From assembly GCF_029227915.1 (NCBI RefSeq), contig NC_079875.1, forward strand, positions 7,933,001 through 7,997,000: a stretch of DNA of 64,000 bases, read 5' to 3'. The notes beneath the pieces were generated by a model, which was not told the origin of the DNA, searched no databases, and worked only from the letters and a program-made list of their open reading frames with translations. Within the stretch, counting starts at the first letter, position 1. Every line of letters starts with the position of its first letter. The position numbers were made by a program, and so were the translations under genes. This document shows, in pieces, positions 28,184 to 38,519 of this stretch. This DNA is from Hydractinia symbiolongicarpus (Eukaryota; Cnidaria; Hydrozoa; Anthoathecata; Hydractiniidae).

Positions 28184-28794
28184 GACAAAAAATTTTTGTA
28201 TTCAAAATAAATTTTAAAAAATGCACCAAAAAATTTCAGAAGGCTTTCTGTGAAGTTCATAGAAAGCATAATGTCGACTTACATTGAAAGCTAACGCTCC
28301 GCTGTTGTCCAGGAAAACACTTGAGCTTGACATGTGACATAGATAAAATATTCCAAATAACTTTTCCTTCCCTTTTCTGTTTGCCTAAAAAACTTTTTTA
28401 TCGTTTAATTTCTTAAATAATGTGCCAGAAGAAAGAGTGGTTATCATTGACCTTGACACAAGATGCGCCAGATTACAAAACGGTGACCATAGCGATTCAT
28501 CATACGAAATACCTTGTAAAGACTTACGCTATTAATCACACCAAAATCACATTAATTAATAATCCTTGTAAAAAAAGTTTATATTTTTATAACAAGCTTT
28601 TGTTTTATGAGAACTTTGTTTACAACTTCGTTGTGGTTGTAATCTTGCCAAAAATGGAGAATATATTAAGAACGTATTTTATAGAACAAATAAAATACTA
28701 AGAAACAATTATTTTCGAAAAATTTAATAATTTTTTTAAACACGGTTTTACAAAAAAAAAAATAAAAAATAGTTAAACAATATATTCATTACTA

Positions 28795-28912
28795 TCTATA
28801 CTATCATACCTGTATACGTCTGTCTGTCACGCAAAACGCAAGTAGCGAGTCGCACTGAAGCTATATGAAAAGGACGGCAAGCCTGTGGATTTCTCCACCG
28901 GCCAACGACTAG
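28795..28912 (+). mobile_element. Short non-autonomous Helitron (118 bp)
   Basis: It begins with TC after an A, and ends with CTAG before a T. A hairpin of GCCTGTGGA and TCCACCGGC sits about 6 bases from the 3' end. These are the hallmarks of Helitrons (A|TC...hairpin...CTRR|T). There is no coding capacity. The copy in the second duplicate is at 35792-35909. Confidence 0.7.
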
Positions 28913-29452
28913 TCTGTCAATATTTCGCTAATTTACATCATCATTGCTCTAGGCCTAAAATAATATCTATTAGCATTTGTAAATAATTTGCTAATATTTC
29001 GGACGAACATAAATAGGAACATTTTAGGCTAAAGAGATATAAAACATAAAAAAGTTTATCTGGATTGGCAATAAAATGTGGATGTTTCTTTTTTTGTCAT
29101 ACTAAGCCACTCCAAGTGTATGTGATATGTGTATAGCGTGCGTGTGTGGCGTGTGTGTGTGGCGTGAGTCTGTCGCACCATATCTGGTTCAATCATTTTA
29201 ATGCTGGCGCGATGCAGTATGTGGTCACACCTAAATAGACAAATCATTTAAATTAAATCCCATGGCAATTACATTTGTTGTTTGAATCATTATCTTCTCG
29301 TCCCGTGCTAATTGAAACGTGTTTAAAAGTTTTCGATACGTCAATTTTTTATCTCCGTGACAAATTTAATGTTTAAATATACCCTGTGGATTTTATTTTG
29401 ATAAACGTGTAATTATTTCGCCATGCTTTAAATCTTGCAGACACTGCGAACA

Positions 29453-29646
29453 CAAACACTGCGAAGCATTGACATGTTGATGCATTTTCCAAGGATTACT
29501 TAGGCATATTTAAGCATACCTAGGATTTAACAGTTTTTATTATTCTATTTTTGTTATTGTTTTTTAGCTCAACAGCCTATCTTGAAATGAGTACGATTGA
29601 CGATGGGTGCATATACAATGACTTATTTGAATTCTTTTCTCTATAG
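29453..29646 (+). pseudogene. Aborted duplicate of the bHLH first coding segment, copy 1
   Basis: Bases 29453-29634 match 30203-30384 at an offset of 750, covering the polypyrimidine tract, the TTTTTTAG splice acceptor, the ATG and the first 16 codons of the bHLH gene. The frame MSTIDDGCIYNDLFEF then leaves the homology and stops after three more codons (TAG at 29644-29646). If spliced in, it would give a 19-residue peptide and no bHLH domain. It lies upstream of the intact exon on the same strand. Confidence 0.8.
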
Positions 29647-29668
29647 TTACAACCGTATTCTATGTAAA

Positions 29669-29917
29669 CTAGTGGTTAGCCCGTGGAAAAATCCACAGGG
29701 TCGCCCGTCCTTTGTATCGCATTTCGTGTTTCCGTAACAAAAAGACAAACAGACGCACGAACAGACAGACGACGGCTAATATTATAGAGACTAGATGTTA
29801 ACCCATGGAAAAATCCACGGGGTCGCCTGTCTTTATATATCGCATTTCGTCTTTTCGTAACAAAAAGACAAATAGACGCACGAACACACAGACAAAATAC
29901 GGCTATTATTAAAGAGA
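29669..29917 (-). mobile_element. Two head-to-tail short Helitrons
   Basis: On the minus strand, element one is 29790-29669 and element two is 29917-29791. Each begins TCT, carries GACAGACAGACG-type or relaxed CTGTCTG words, and ends with a hairpin of GCCCGTGG or ACCCATGG and complementary CCAC(A/G)GGG before CTAG. They abut with no spacer, the end of one touching the start of the other. The pair recurs at 36670-36918 in the second duplicate. Confidence 0.7.
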
Positions 29918-30336
29918 TTCCTTTTACACAGTTTTATTTCGCTCTCCTCCGCATAATAATTTCATTACTTTATGCTATGTAAACTTGTTTGTTATGATGG
30001 CTAAGTTACTTCAGCAGCTAAACAAAAAAGAAAAGAGCTAAAACTCTTGCCAACATTAATTGGCACAAAACTGCAAATTTTAAAGCACGAACAATTTTAG
30101 GTCGGATATTAAATGTCAGTTTATCAGGCCAATTCCAGTTTTAGTGTTCTCATGGCAACTGACGTAGATTATTCCGTAATCTTAATATATGAGAAACTGT
30201 GTCAAACACTGCGAAGCATTGACATGTTGATGCATTTTCCAAGGATTACTTAGGCATATTTAAACATACCTAGGATTTAACAGTTTTTAATATTCTATTT
30301 TTGTTATTGTTTTTTAGCTCAACAGACTATCTTGCA

Positions 30337-30954
30337 ATGAGTACGATTGACGACGGGTGCATATACAATGACTTGTTTGAATTCGATTCAATAGATTCGA
30401 CTACAACAATAAACAAAGAGGATACTTCAGAGACAGAAACATCACCATCAAACATTTTATTAGTTAAATCAGAAGAAGATGACATTTTCAGTGGGGATTG
30501 GTTAACATTCGATACAGTACCATTTGATGAATGTGTAGTCAAGGATGTTTACTGGTCTAATAACACAGATGATCCAGAAACTCAGTTGATGTATGACTCG
30601 ATAGATAGCAAATCTGACGATTCAGACAGCTCAAACAGCTTAAATGAACAATATAGCGAGAGAAATACGAAACATTACAAAAACTTTTATGGAGAACGGA
30701 AAAAAAGTGGAAATATTAAAGGCACTCAATCAAAGGATCCGTATTTAGAAAGTCATCGTTTACGTCTAAACGCGAGACAAAGAAGTCGTGTATCAAAAAC
30801 AAACGACATGTTTAAACAGTTAGATGTTATTATACCGGTGTATAAAGATTCAGAGAATAAAAGACCACGCTCAAATTCCAAATTAGCAATCCTAAAAAGG
30901 GCTATAAAATACATGAACGATTTATCAGTATTATTGTCAGATACAAATCGCTGA
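30337..30954 (+). CDS. bHLH transcription factor, copy 1
   Basis: A 205-residue protein has an acidic, serine-rich N-terminal part (EEDDIFSGDWLTFDTVPFDE near residues 50-70) and a C-terminal bHLH domain at about 139-200. The basic region RLRLNARQRSRVSKTND leads into helix 1 (MFKQLDVIIP), a loop, and helix 2 (NSKLAILKRAIKYMNDLSVLL). The family is group A-like. Gln148 replaces the nearly invariant Glu of the NARER motif that reads the CA of the E-box. The start MSTIDD was chosen because TTTTTTAG directly upstream is a strong splice acceptor and the codons before it are intron sequence. Upstream non-coding exon(s) are expected but were not found. The gene probably acts in the nucleus as a developmental regulator; its subfamily was not assigned. 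Confidence 0.82.
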   Translation: MSTIDDGCIYNDLFEFDSIDSTTTINKEDTSETETSPSNILLVKSEEDDIFSGDWLTFDTVPFDECVVKDVYWSNNTDDPETQLMYDSIDSKSDDSDSSNSLNEQYSERNTKHYKNFYGERKKSGNIKGTQSKDPYLESHRLRLNARQRSRVSKTNDMFKQLDVIIPVYKDSENKRPRSNSKLAILKRAIKYMNDLSVLLSDTNR

Positions 30955-31019
30955 AATAACTTGGAAGAGACACTGAAGTGGGCGAGGAGAAAGGTAGACG
31001 TTATCAGTTTCTAAAAACA

Positions 31020-34000
31020 AGAGCTTGTGGTGAGTGGATAGATTGTATGGAATTAGAGACAAAATCTACTTTATCAGTGTTTAGAATAATGTAATTATAA
31101 ACTGAAAAAGCAATTCGAATTGAGAATTTTTTTCATTACATATAAATATGCTCATCTTTATATCAAAGTTACAGTAACTTCTGAGAGAAGAAATACAAAA
31201 GTATATATTTGTCTTGTTTTTTTTTTGTCAGCATAATTTTGTAAAGTACAATTCATCCGTTACAAAAAAAGTCGATAAAACGATATTGCATTTTCGGAGA
31301 AGGTTACTTTTAGCTTGAAGATAGCATACGCGGTTAGGAATGACTCAGTTCTGGCCAACAACAGTCAAGGGGTATATTATATAGACCCTCTTCAACCAGC
31401 CATTTATTGATAGCTAGGGAAATCAGAATTATTACGGAGCGGGGGGGAGGGAAAGAAACTCGTTTTATTAACCTCGAAAAAAACGTAGTTAAATGGCCTA
31501 CCGTATTAATACAAAAAAGCAAACTTCTATAATTGTTTCAAAGGCGATTATTAATATTCTCAAAAACTTACCTTTTATTTATGCTAAGAGCGAGTTACAA
31601 CCACACTGAAAATGTTCCTTATTGTACATTACATGTCACGTGACCTAAGCCAATCACGTGGCCCCACAGCAATTTCGTCTCCATGCTGCAAGTAACTAGA
31701 AAGATGTCAAACAAGGACCAAATTTTTAAGCAATAGGGCGGCTTTATAGTAGTACTTCTTTTTTATGATGAATTTGATTTAGAAGAATATCAGGCTAAGA
31801 ATTTAGGTTAATGAAAATAGGTCTTTTGCTTAGAACAATAGAGAAATAAGAATGATAACCAGCCTGGTTAGAATGTTGGTATTCCTAAGAAAAGAGTGTG
31901 TATTGAAAAAGATAAGGAATGCTTTAAAACGGAAGAAACAATGTATTTTTATCTTAAGTATATGGTCCACGACCCATAAAATATTTAGAGAGTTATTAAT
32001 TAGCTACTACAAACAATTGAGAACCAGTATGTCATTAATTCCCTCTCGTCTCCAGGGATTTTCACCGTCATCTCTTATATTTCACAAAATCATAAAACCC
32101 TGGAGACAAAGGTGGTCAGCCATTTCTTTAAAAACGTGAGTTATCAAAATTTAACTCAATCAGTATTCCAGTCAAAATTGGGTCTGGGAATTTTTAAGTT
32201 CATTTAGTGTTTTTCAGAAAAAATTTCGGAGGAAAGTGTTTTGACCAAGAAGAGAAGCGTTTTTATGAAGAAAAGAAGTGAGCCGTAGGGGTCATTGGAA
32301 GAGGGCACTAATGTCTAAATTCTTTAACCATTTTTTTGATTTTAAGAAATAGCGAATATGGTGCAAGTATTTAGTATGATTTATTTCTTGATTTTTTAGT
32401 TGTTGTTATTTAATCCTTGATATACCAACTTATTATTCTTTACATTTATTTACAGGTGTCCTAATCAGGATTCACAAAAACAATCCTGGTATCAATAAGA
32501 TTCCTGTATATACAAGCATATTATAAATAGTGTTGAAATTTTAAAAAATGATAACAAGGTTTATTATCTATAGAGAAAAACGAAATATTCAAAAAGAAGA
32601 GTAGGCGAAATGTGCTAGGATAGATAAAGAGTGTTGGAACTGGGCTACAGTAACTACGCTTAATGGTACTTTATCCTTCTTACAATCAGAACACCAAGAC
32701 CAATAATATAAGTCAACTTCTAAAAAGCAAACAGGTTCAGGTTTAAGGACTTTTACTGATCCGACCAGGTCAGCCGGTCTGGTCCTTCTTCTTTGATATG
32801 TATGAGTGCCATCTTCAGAGTCATTGATTTATTTTTCGTAACACTTTATCTGACCTGATTAGAAAGTCAAGAAAATTGTTCTATTCCAGGTTGAGTCAGG
32901 GAAAATTTTTTTAGCTCTTGTAACATCCAACCGCACTTTCTGTACCAAAATGGTTTGTGTCATGCAAAGTCGAAACTTCCTGCTGGGGTCACATTCTCAA
33001 GTAATATATCGTCACGAAATTGCACATTTGAGAATCCTAGATATTAAATATATATGCACAAATAACTTTAGCTTCAGTTAATTAGTAATTCCCAATAGTC
33101 CCAAATACTTCCCAATCGTCACAAAATTACACATTAAGAATCCTATGGATATTCAATAGATATGCATAAATAAACTTTAGCTTCAGTTAACTAGTAATTT
33201 TCAATAGCAAATGAAACGCTTATAGTAATTTTTCTCGTCATCAATTTACTATGTTCAGCGTGTGATGGCGGTTTTGTGTGTTACCATACTGGCTGCATTT
33301 GGCACTACATGACTGGCTGCAATTAAATCAACTACGCCTCGTTGCATAACTGTTTTAATATTCCTTGTCCAATGGTTGCAATTACTAATTTGATTTAATT
33401 GTTTTCCGTTCTAAACAACTAATTATGAAAGACGTGCTTTAAAAGTTTTGAATTTTTTGATACCTTATTTGTACAAATTTTGGCTAGCACTAAATTTAGC
33501 GATTTTGTTCTAAATAAGCAATTGATTCAAAACAGTCCCTGGCATTGTCAGTCCTAAAAAAGAGTTTTCTAATTCGCTTTGGACAGGTGGTGGACTTCGG
33601 TAGTATGTACTTGTTAATTTGGCAGTAATTTCGGCTCCTGTCTATTAAAAATTTTGTGACACCCGAAACATGTTTCCATCGCCAAATTAAATACACGTCA
33701 AATTTAAGTCAAATTAGCTATCGTCAAATTAAATGATCGCTAAAAAAATCAATTTGGTATATTGTCAAATTCAATGCTTATGTGTAGGAATAAGGTATTC
33801 CGATAATAAGTTTATTTATATGTCTGTAACAACACATTAATTCGTGTATAATCGGGCTACTTAAGACCAGTCCTTTTTTATTTCAGGGTCATTTTCAAGA
33901 ACTCAAATTATAAAGATTATGGCATTATTTATTGGCCACCATATCATTATATGAATTTTAAAACACAGAATTCAACTTTTGTAAAAGATTTTGATGACGC

Positions 34001-34753
34001 CATATGCCATAGACGGGCATTACCTGCTGTTTTTTTCAAGTGGTATTCCGCACCAATAAAGGGTCTTTAATTTCGCGGCAAGTAGCATGAAAGCAAGTCT
34101 TGGCACTAAGTGTCTTTCGAATGCTCTCTATCAAATTGAAATATTTACCTCCCGCGAAGACATGACGTAGTCAATTTTAAAAAATAGGTTTAGGTTTACT
34201 AGAATGCGCGTTTTCGACATTTTGGCTTTTACACCCTTTGTCACAAAAATTGTAGTTGTTTAATGACGTTTTCAAAGTATTTTGGTTCTTTTGATTAAAT
34301 TATTTCTGTTATAAAGGCTCAGGGGCCTAGTGAATCTAGGATAATGCGCTCGCATGCAGAATCCGGTCGGAAATTTTTATTGCTGATGTATTGTTAAATA
34401 TAGGTTTATTAAAAACTCAGGATTCTTCTTCTTTTTCACGTTTATCACGGAGAAAAGATTTCCTTTATTTTTGATGAAATTTTATTCTGTATAATCCGAT
34501 TAACAGCGTTAACGACAATAATTACCGATACATTTTTTTATAATTAAATTGTTAGCAACGCCTTCTGATTTATATTAAAGCCAGTCATGCCAAATACAGC
34601 CAGTACGGGAACACACACAACCGCCGCACACGCTGGAGATATAGTTCATCGATGACGAGAAAAAGGGATTACTAGTGTAACTGCAAATGATACTCAGCAT
34701 TCAGTGATGCAAACAAAATTGGAATTTCATAGCAGAATGAGCAACTTTAAATA
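31020..34753. other. Non-coding remainder of duplicate copy 1
   Basis: The frame at 31852-32139 is kept in copy 2. It starts inside a repeat that also occurs near 54160-54260 (ATAAGAATGATAACCAGCCTGGTT-like), so it is not accepted as a gene. A TCTCCAGGG / CCCTGGAGA inverted pair lies at 32048-32108. A LINE- or Penelope-like fragment may lie at 34750-35150. Confidence 0.45.
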
Positions 34754-35150
34754 TGGTTATTGAAGATATTATTTCGGTTTGTCTTCGCTTTGTTTTGGCC
34801 AGGAAGATTAAAGAAACCATCAACAGTGTAGCACGTAACAAATACATAAACAGCATCTCGTATCAACTTCTTGAGACTTGGTTACCAGCCCTACAGAAGA
34901 AGTAGTTACCTACATCTAGGTCCGAAAATGTTAATTACCGTAATTAACTGTAATTATCAGCTCGTTTCTGATTGGTTAATTTTTATGAATTTCGATCCTC
35001 TGCAATTATATAAATACATGCGCAACTTCATTTTACTTTGCCCAATGATGGGAGGAGGATCTCCCGAAACGTCGCATACTAAACTATCATGTTCAAGAAA
35101 TGAAACTTTCCACAGTAATTTAAATGTGGTCTTCTGTAAAGCTTTCATGA
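34750..35150 (+). repeat. Possible retroelement fragment, copy 1
   Basis: The block ends with GATGGGAGGAGGATCTCCCGAAACGTC, a stem (GGGAG/CTCCC) before CGAAACGTC, followed by a TCATGTTCAAGAAATGAAAC-like stretch. Such stem plus CGAAACGTC signatures are common near ends of retroelements in invertebrates (recall). A 150-codon frame spans this block in copy 2 (42795-43247) but is broken in copy 1. The element class is not established. Confidence 0.35.
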
Positions 35151-35791
35151 CAAAATTTTTTGTATTCAAAATAAATTTTAAAAAATGCACTAAAAAATTT
35201 CAGAAGGCTTTCCCAACAAAGTTTTCGCAGATGAAATGTTTTCTGTGAAGTTCATAGAAAGCATAATGTCGACTTACATTGAAAGCTAACGCTCCGCTGT
35301 TGTCCAGGAAAACACTTGAGCTTGACATGTGACATAGATAAAATATTCCAAATAACTTTTCCTTCCCTTTTCTGTTTGCCTAAAAAACTTTTTTATCGTT
35401 TAATTTCTTAAATAATTTGCCAGAAGAAAGAGTGGTTATCATTGACCTTGACACAAGATGCGCCAGATTACAAAACGGTGACCATAGCGATTCATCATAC
35501 GAAATACCTTGTAAAGACATACGCTATTAATCAGACCAAAATCACATTAATTAATAATCCTTGTAAAAAAAGTGGTTTATATTTTTATAACAAGCTTTTG
35601 TTTTATAAGAACTTTGTTTACAACTTCGTTGTGGTTGTAATCTTGCCAAAAATGGAGAATATATTAAGAACGTATTTTATAGAACAAATAAAATACTAAG
35701 AAACAATTATTTTCGAAAAATTTTAATAATTTTTTTAAACACGGTTTTACAAAAAAAAAAAAAAAATAGTTAAACAATATATTTATTACTA

Positions 35792-35909
35792 TCTATACTA
35801 TCATACCTGTATACGTCTGTCTGTCACGCAAAACAGAAGCAGCGAGTCGCACTGAAGCTATTTGAAAAGGACGGCAAGCCTGTGGATTTCTCCACCGGCC
35901 AACGACTAG
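35792..35909 (+). mobile_element. Short non-autonomous Helitron, duplicate copy
   Basis: This is the copy-2 counterpart of 28795-28912 with the same A|TC start, hairpin and CTAG|T end. It was duplicated along with the segment rather than inserted independently. Confidence 0.7.
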
Positions 35910-36453
35910 TCTGTCAATATTTCGCTAATTTACATCATCATTGCTCTAGGCCTAAAATAATATCTATTAGCATTTGTAAATAATTTGCTAATATTTCGGA
36001 CGAACATAAATAGGAACATTTTAGGCTAAAGAGATATAAAACATAAAAAAGTTTATCTGGATTGGCAATAAAATGTGGATGTTTTTTTTTTTGTCATACT
36101 AAACCACTTTCCAAGTGTATGTGATATATGTATAGCGTGCGTGTGTGGCGTGTGTGTGTGTGGCGTGAGTCTGTGGCACCATATCTGGTTCAATCATTTT
36201 AATGCTGGCGCGATGCAGTATGTGGTCACACCTAAATAGACAAATCATTTAAATTAAATCCCATGGCAATTACATTTGTTGTTTGAATCATTATCTTCTC
36301 GTCCCGTGCTAATTGAAACGTGTTTAAAAGTTTTCGATACGTCAATTTTTTATCTCCGTGACAAATTTAATGTTTAAATATACCCTGTGGATTTTATTTT
36401 GATAAACGTGTAATTATTTCGCCATGCTTTAAATCTTGCAGACACTGCGAACA

Positions 36454-36647
36454 CAAACACTGCGAAGCATTGACATGTTGATGCATTTTCCAAGGATTAC
36501 TTAGGCATATTTAAGCATACCTAGGATTTAACAGTTTTTATTATTCTATTTTTGTTATTGTTTTTTAGCTCAACAGCCTATCTTGAAATGAGTACGATTG
36601 ACGATGGGTGCATATACAATGACTTATTTGAATTCTTTTCTCTATAG
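36454..36647 (+). pseudogene. Aborted duplicate of the bHLH first coding segment, copy 2
   Basis: It is identical in structure to 29453-29646: acceptor TTTTTTAG, ATG at 36588, 19 codons, TAG at 36645-36647. Its presence in both large copies shows that the 750-bp internal duplication predates the 7-kb tandem duplication. Confidence 0.8.
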
Positions 36648-36669
36648 TTACAACCGTATTCTATGTAAA

Positions 36670-36918
36670 CTAGTGGTTAGCCCGTGGAAAAATCCACAGG
36701 GTCGCCCGTCCTTTGTATCGCATTTCGTGTTTCCGTAACAAAAAGACAAACAGACGCACGAACAGACAGACGACGGCTAATATTATAGAGACTAGATGTT
36801 AACCCATGGAAAAATCCACGGGGTCGCCTGTCTTTATATATCGCATTTCGTCTTTTCGTAACAAAAAGACAAATAGACGCACGAACACACAGACAAAATA
36901 CGGCTATTATTAAAGAGA
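36670..36918 (-). mobile_element. Two head-to-tail short Helitrons, duplicate copy
   Basis: This is the counterpart of 29669-29917 at offset 7001, with the same two abutting units and CTAG ends. Confidence 0.7.
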
Positions 36919-37337
36919 TTCCTTTTACACAGTTTTATTTCGCTCTCCTCCGCATAATAATTTCATTACTTTATGCTATGTAAACTTGTTTGTTATGATG
37001 GCTAAGTTACTTCAGCAGCTAAACAAAAAAGAAAAGAGCTAAAACTCTTGCCAACATTAATTGGCACAAAACTGCAAATTTTAAAGCACGAACAATTTTA
37101 GGTCGGATATTAAATGTCAGTTTATCAGGCCAATTCCAGTTTTAGTGTTCTCATGGCAACTGACGTAGATTATTCCGTAATCTTAATATATGAGAAACTG
37201 TGTCAAACACTGCGAAGCATTGACATGTTGATGCATTTTCCAAGGATTACTTAGGCATATTTAAACATACCTAGGATTTAACAGTTTTTAATATTCTATT
37301 TTTGTTATTGTTTTTTAGCTCAACAGACTATCTTGCA

Positions 37338-37955
37338 ATGAGTACGATTGACGACGGGTGCATATACAATGACTTGTTTGAATTCGATTCAATAGATTCG
37401 ACTACAACAATAAACAAAGAGGATACTTCAGAGACAGAAACATCACCATCAAACATTTTATTAGTTAAATCAGAAGAAGATGACATTTTCAGTGGGGATT
37501 GGTTAACATTCGATACAGTACCATTTGATGAATGTGTAGTCAAGGATGTTTACTGGTCTAATAACACAGATGATCCAGAAACTCAGTTGATGTATGACTC
37601 GATAGATAGCAAATCTGACGATTCAGACAGCTCAAACAGCTTAAATGAACAATATAGCGAGAGAAATACGAAACATTACAAAAACTTTTATGGAGAACGG
37701 AAAAAAAGTGGAAATATTAAAGGCACTCAATCAAAGGATCCGTATTTAGAAAGTCATCGTTTACGTCTAAACGCGAGACAAAGAAGTCGTGTATCAAAAA
37801 CAAACGACATGTTTAAACAGTTAGATGTTATTATACCGGTGTATAAAGATTCAGAGATAAAAAGACCACGCTCAAATTCCAAATTAGCAATCCTAAAAAG
37901 GGCTATAAAATACATGAACGATTTATCAGTATTATTGTCAGATACAAATCGCTGA
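37338..37955 (+). CDS. bHLH transcription factor, copy 2
   Basis: The 205-residue product is identical to that of copy 1 (30337-30954) except for residue 174 in the bHLH loop, where AAT (Asn) becomes ATA (Ile). It keeps the same acidic N-terminus, the same Q148 in the NARQR basic motif, the same splice acceptor before the ATG, and the same upstream aborted exon. Both copies are open and apparently intact, so either both are expressed or the pair reflects two haplotypes laid end to end by the assembly. The subfamily was not assigned. Confidence 0.82.
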   Translation: MSTIDDGCIYNDLFEFDSIDSTTTINKEDTSETETSPSNILLVKSEEDDIFSGDWLTFDTVPFDECVVKDVYWSNNTDDPETQLMYDSIDSKSDDSDSSNSLNEQYSERNTKHYKNFYGERKKSGNIKGTQSKDPYLESHRLRLNARQRSRVSKTNDMFKQLDVIIPVYKDSEIKRPRSNSKLAILKRAIKYMNDLSVLLSDTNR

Positions 37956-38248
37956 AATAACTTGGAAGAGACACTGAAGTGGGCGAGGAGAAAGGTAGAC
38001 GTTATCAGTTTCTAAAAACAAGAGCTTGTGGTGAGTGGATAGATTGTATGGAATTAGAGACAAAATCTACTTTATCAGTGTTTAGAATAATGTAATTATA
38101 AACTGAAAAAGCAATTCGAATTGAGAATTTTTTTCATTACATATAAATATGCTCATCTTTATATCAAAGTTACAGTAACTTCTGAGAGAAGAAATACAAA
38201 AGTATATATTTGTCTTGTTTTCTTTTTGTCAGCATAATTTTGTAAAGT

Positions 38249-38519
38249 AAGCCTTTTTTTCTTTAATGACACCGATGGCTTAAGTAATAGCTCAGCCTAG
38301 CCGTACTAACATGCAAAAAAACTGCTAACTGATGAAAGCATTGATGAAAAATTTAAAACAGGCTTGTTGACTTGGAAATTTCAATGTGACTTGAAACCTC
38401 TGAAGGATTGAACTGTTAAGATGTCTTATAAGAATTGAGATAGATATCGGACAGTTTGTTATTCATATGATTTCTCATTTTTCTTTTAATACTAGTCGGT
38501 ACTTCATGTAAAATCCGCA
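38249..38519. other. 270-bp block present only in duplicate copy 2
   Basis: Copy 1 passes from GTAAAGTA straight to CAATTCATCC (near 31250), while copy 2 has about 270 extra bases between these words. No inverted ends or target duplication frame it, so a deletion in copy 1 is as likely as an insertion here. Confidence 0.7.

Larger units (their letters stand above)
28184..35150. repeat. Tandem segmental duplication, copy 1
   Basis: The segment is directly repeated at 35151-43196. The first 3 kb of the two copies, including the bHLH gene, are nearly identical at an offset of 7001. The later part differs by scattered substitutions and indels. All three boundaries lie at GACAAAA followed by a T-run, which suggests recombination at short homology. 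Copy 1 lacks about 270 bp (38249-38519 of copy 2), about 33 bp near 28250, and the piggyBac MITE. It has about 45 extra bases near 34400. Confidence 0.92.

Noticed and set aside
28420-28701. 93-codon frame with counterpart at 35442-35699
   Set aside because: The start codon in copy 1 is changed to TTT in copy 2, and no recognisable protein features exist. Similarity is due to the segmental duplication.
31852-32139. 95-codon frame conserved at 39167-39454 in the second duplicate
   Set aside because: Conservation follows from the tandem duplication. Its start lies in a repeat also present near 54160-54260, and no domain or splice context supports it.
35040-35090. Possible hammerhead ribozyme (stem followed by CGAAACGTC)
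   Set aside because: The required CUGAUGA core before the stem is not matched (CAATGAT here and in copy 2), and no stem III with a GUC cleavage site closes.
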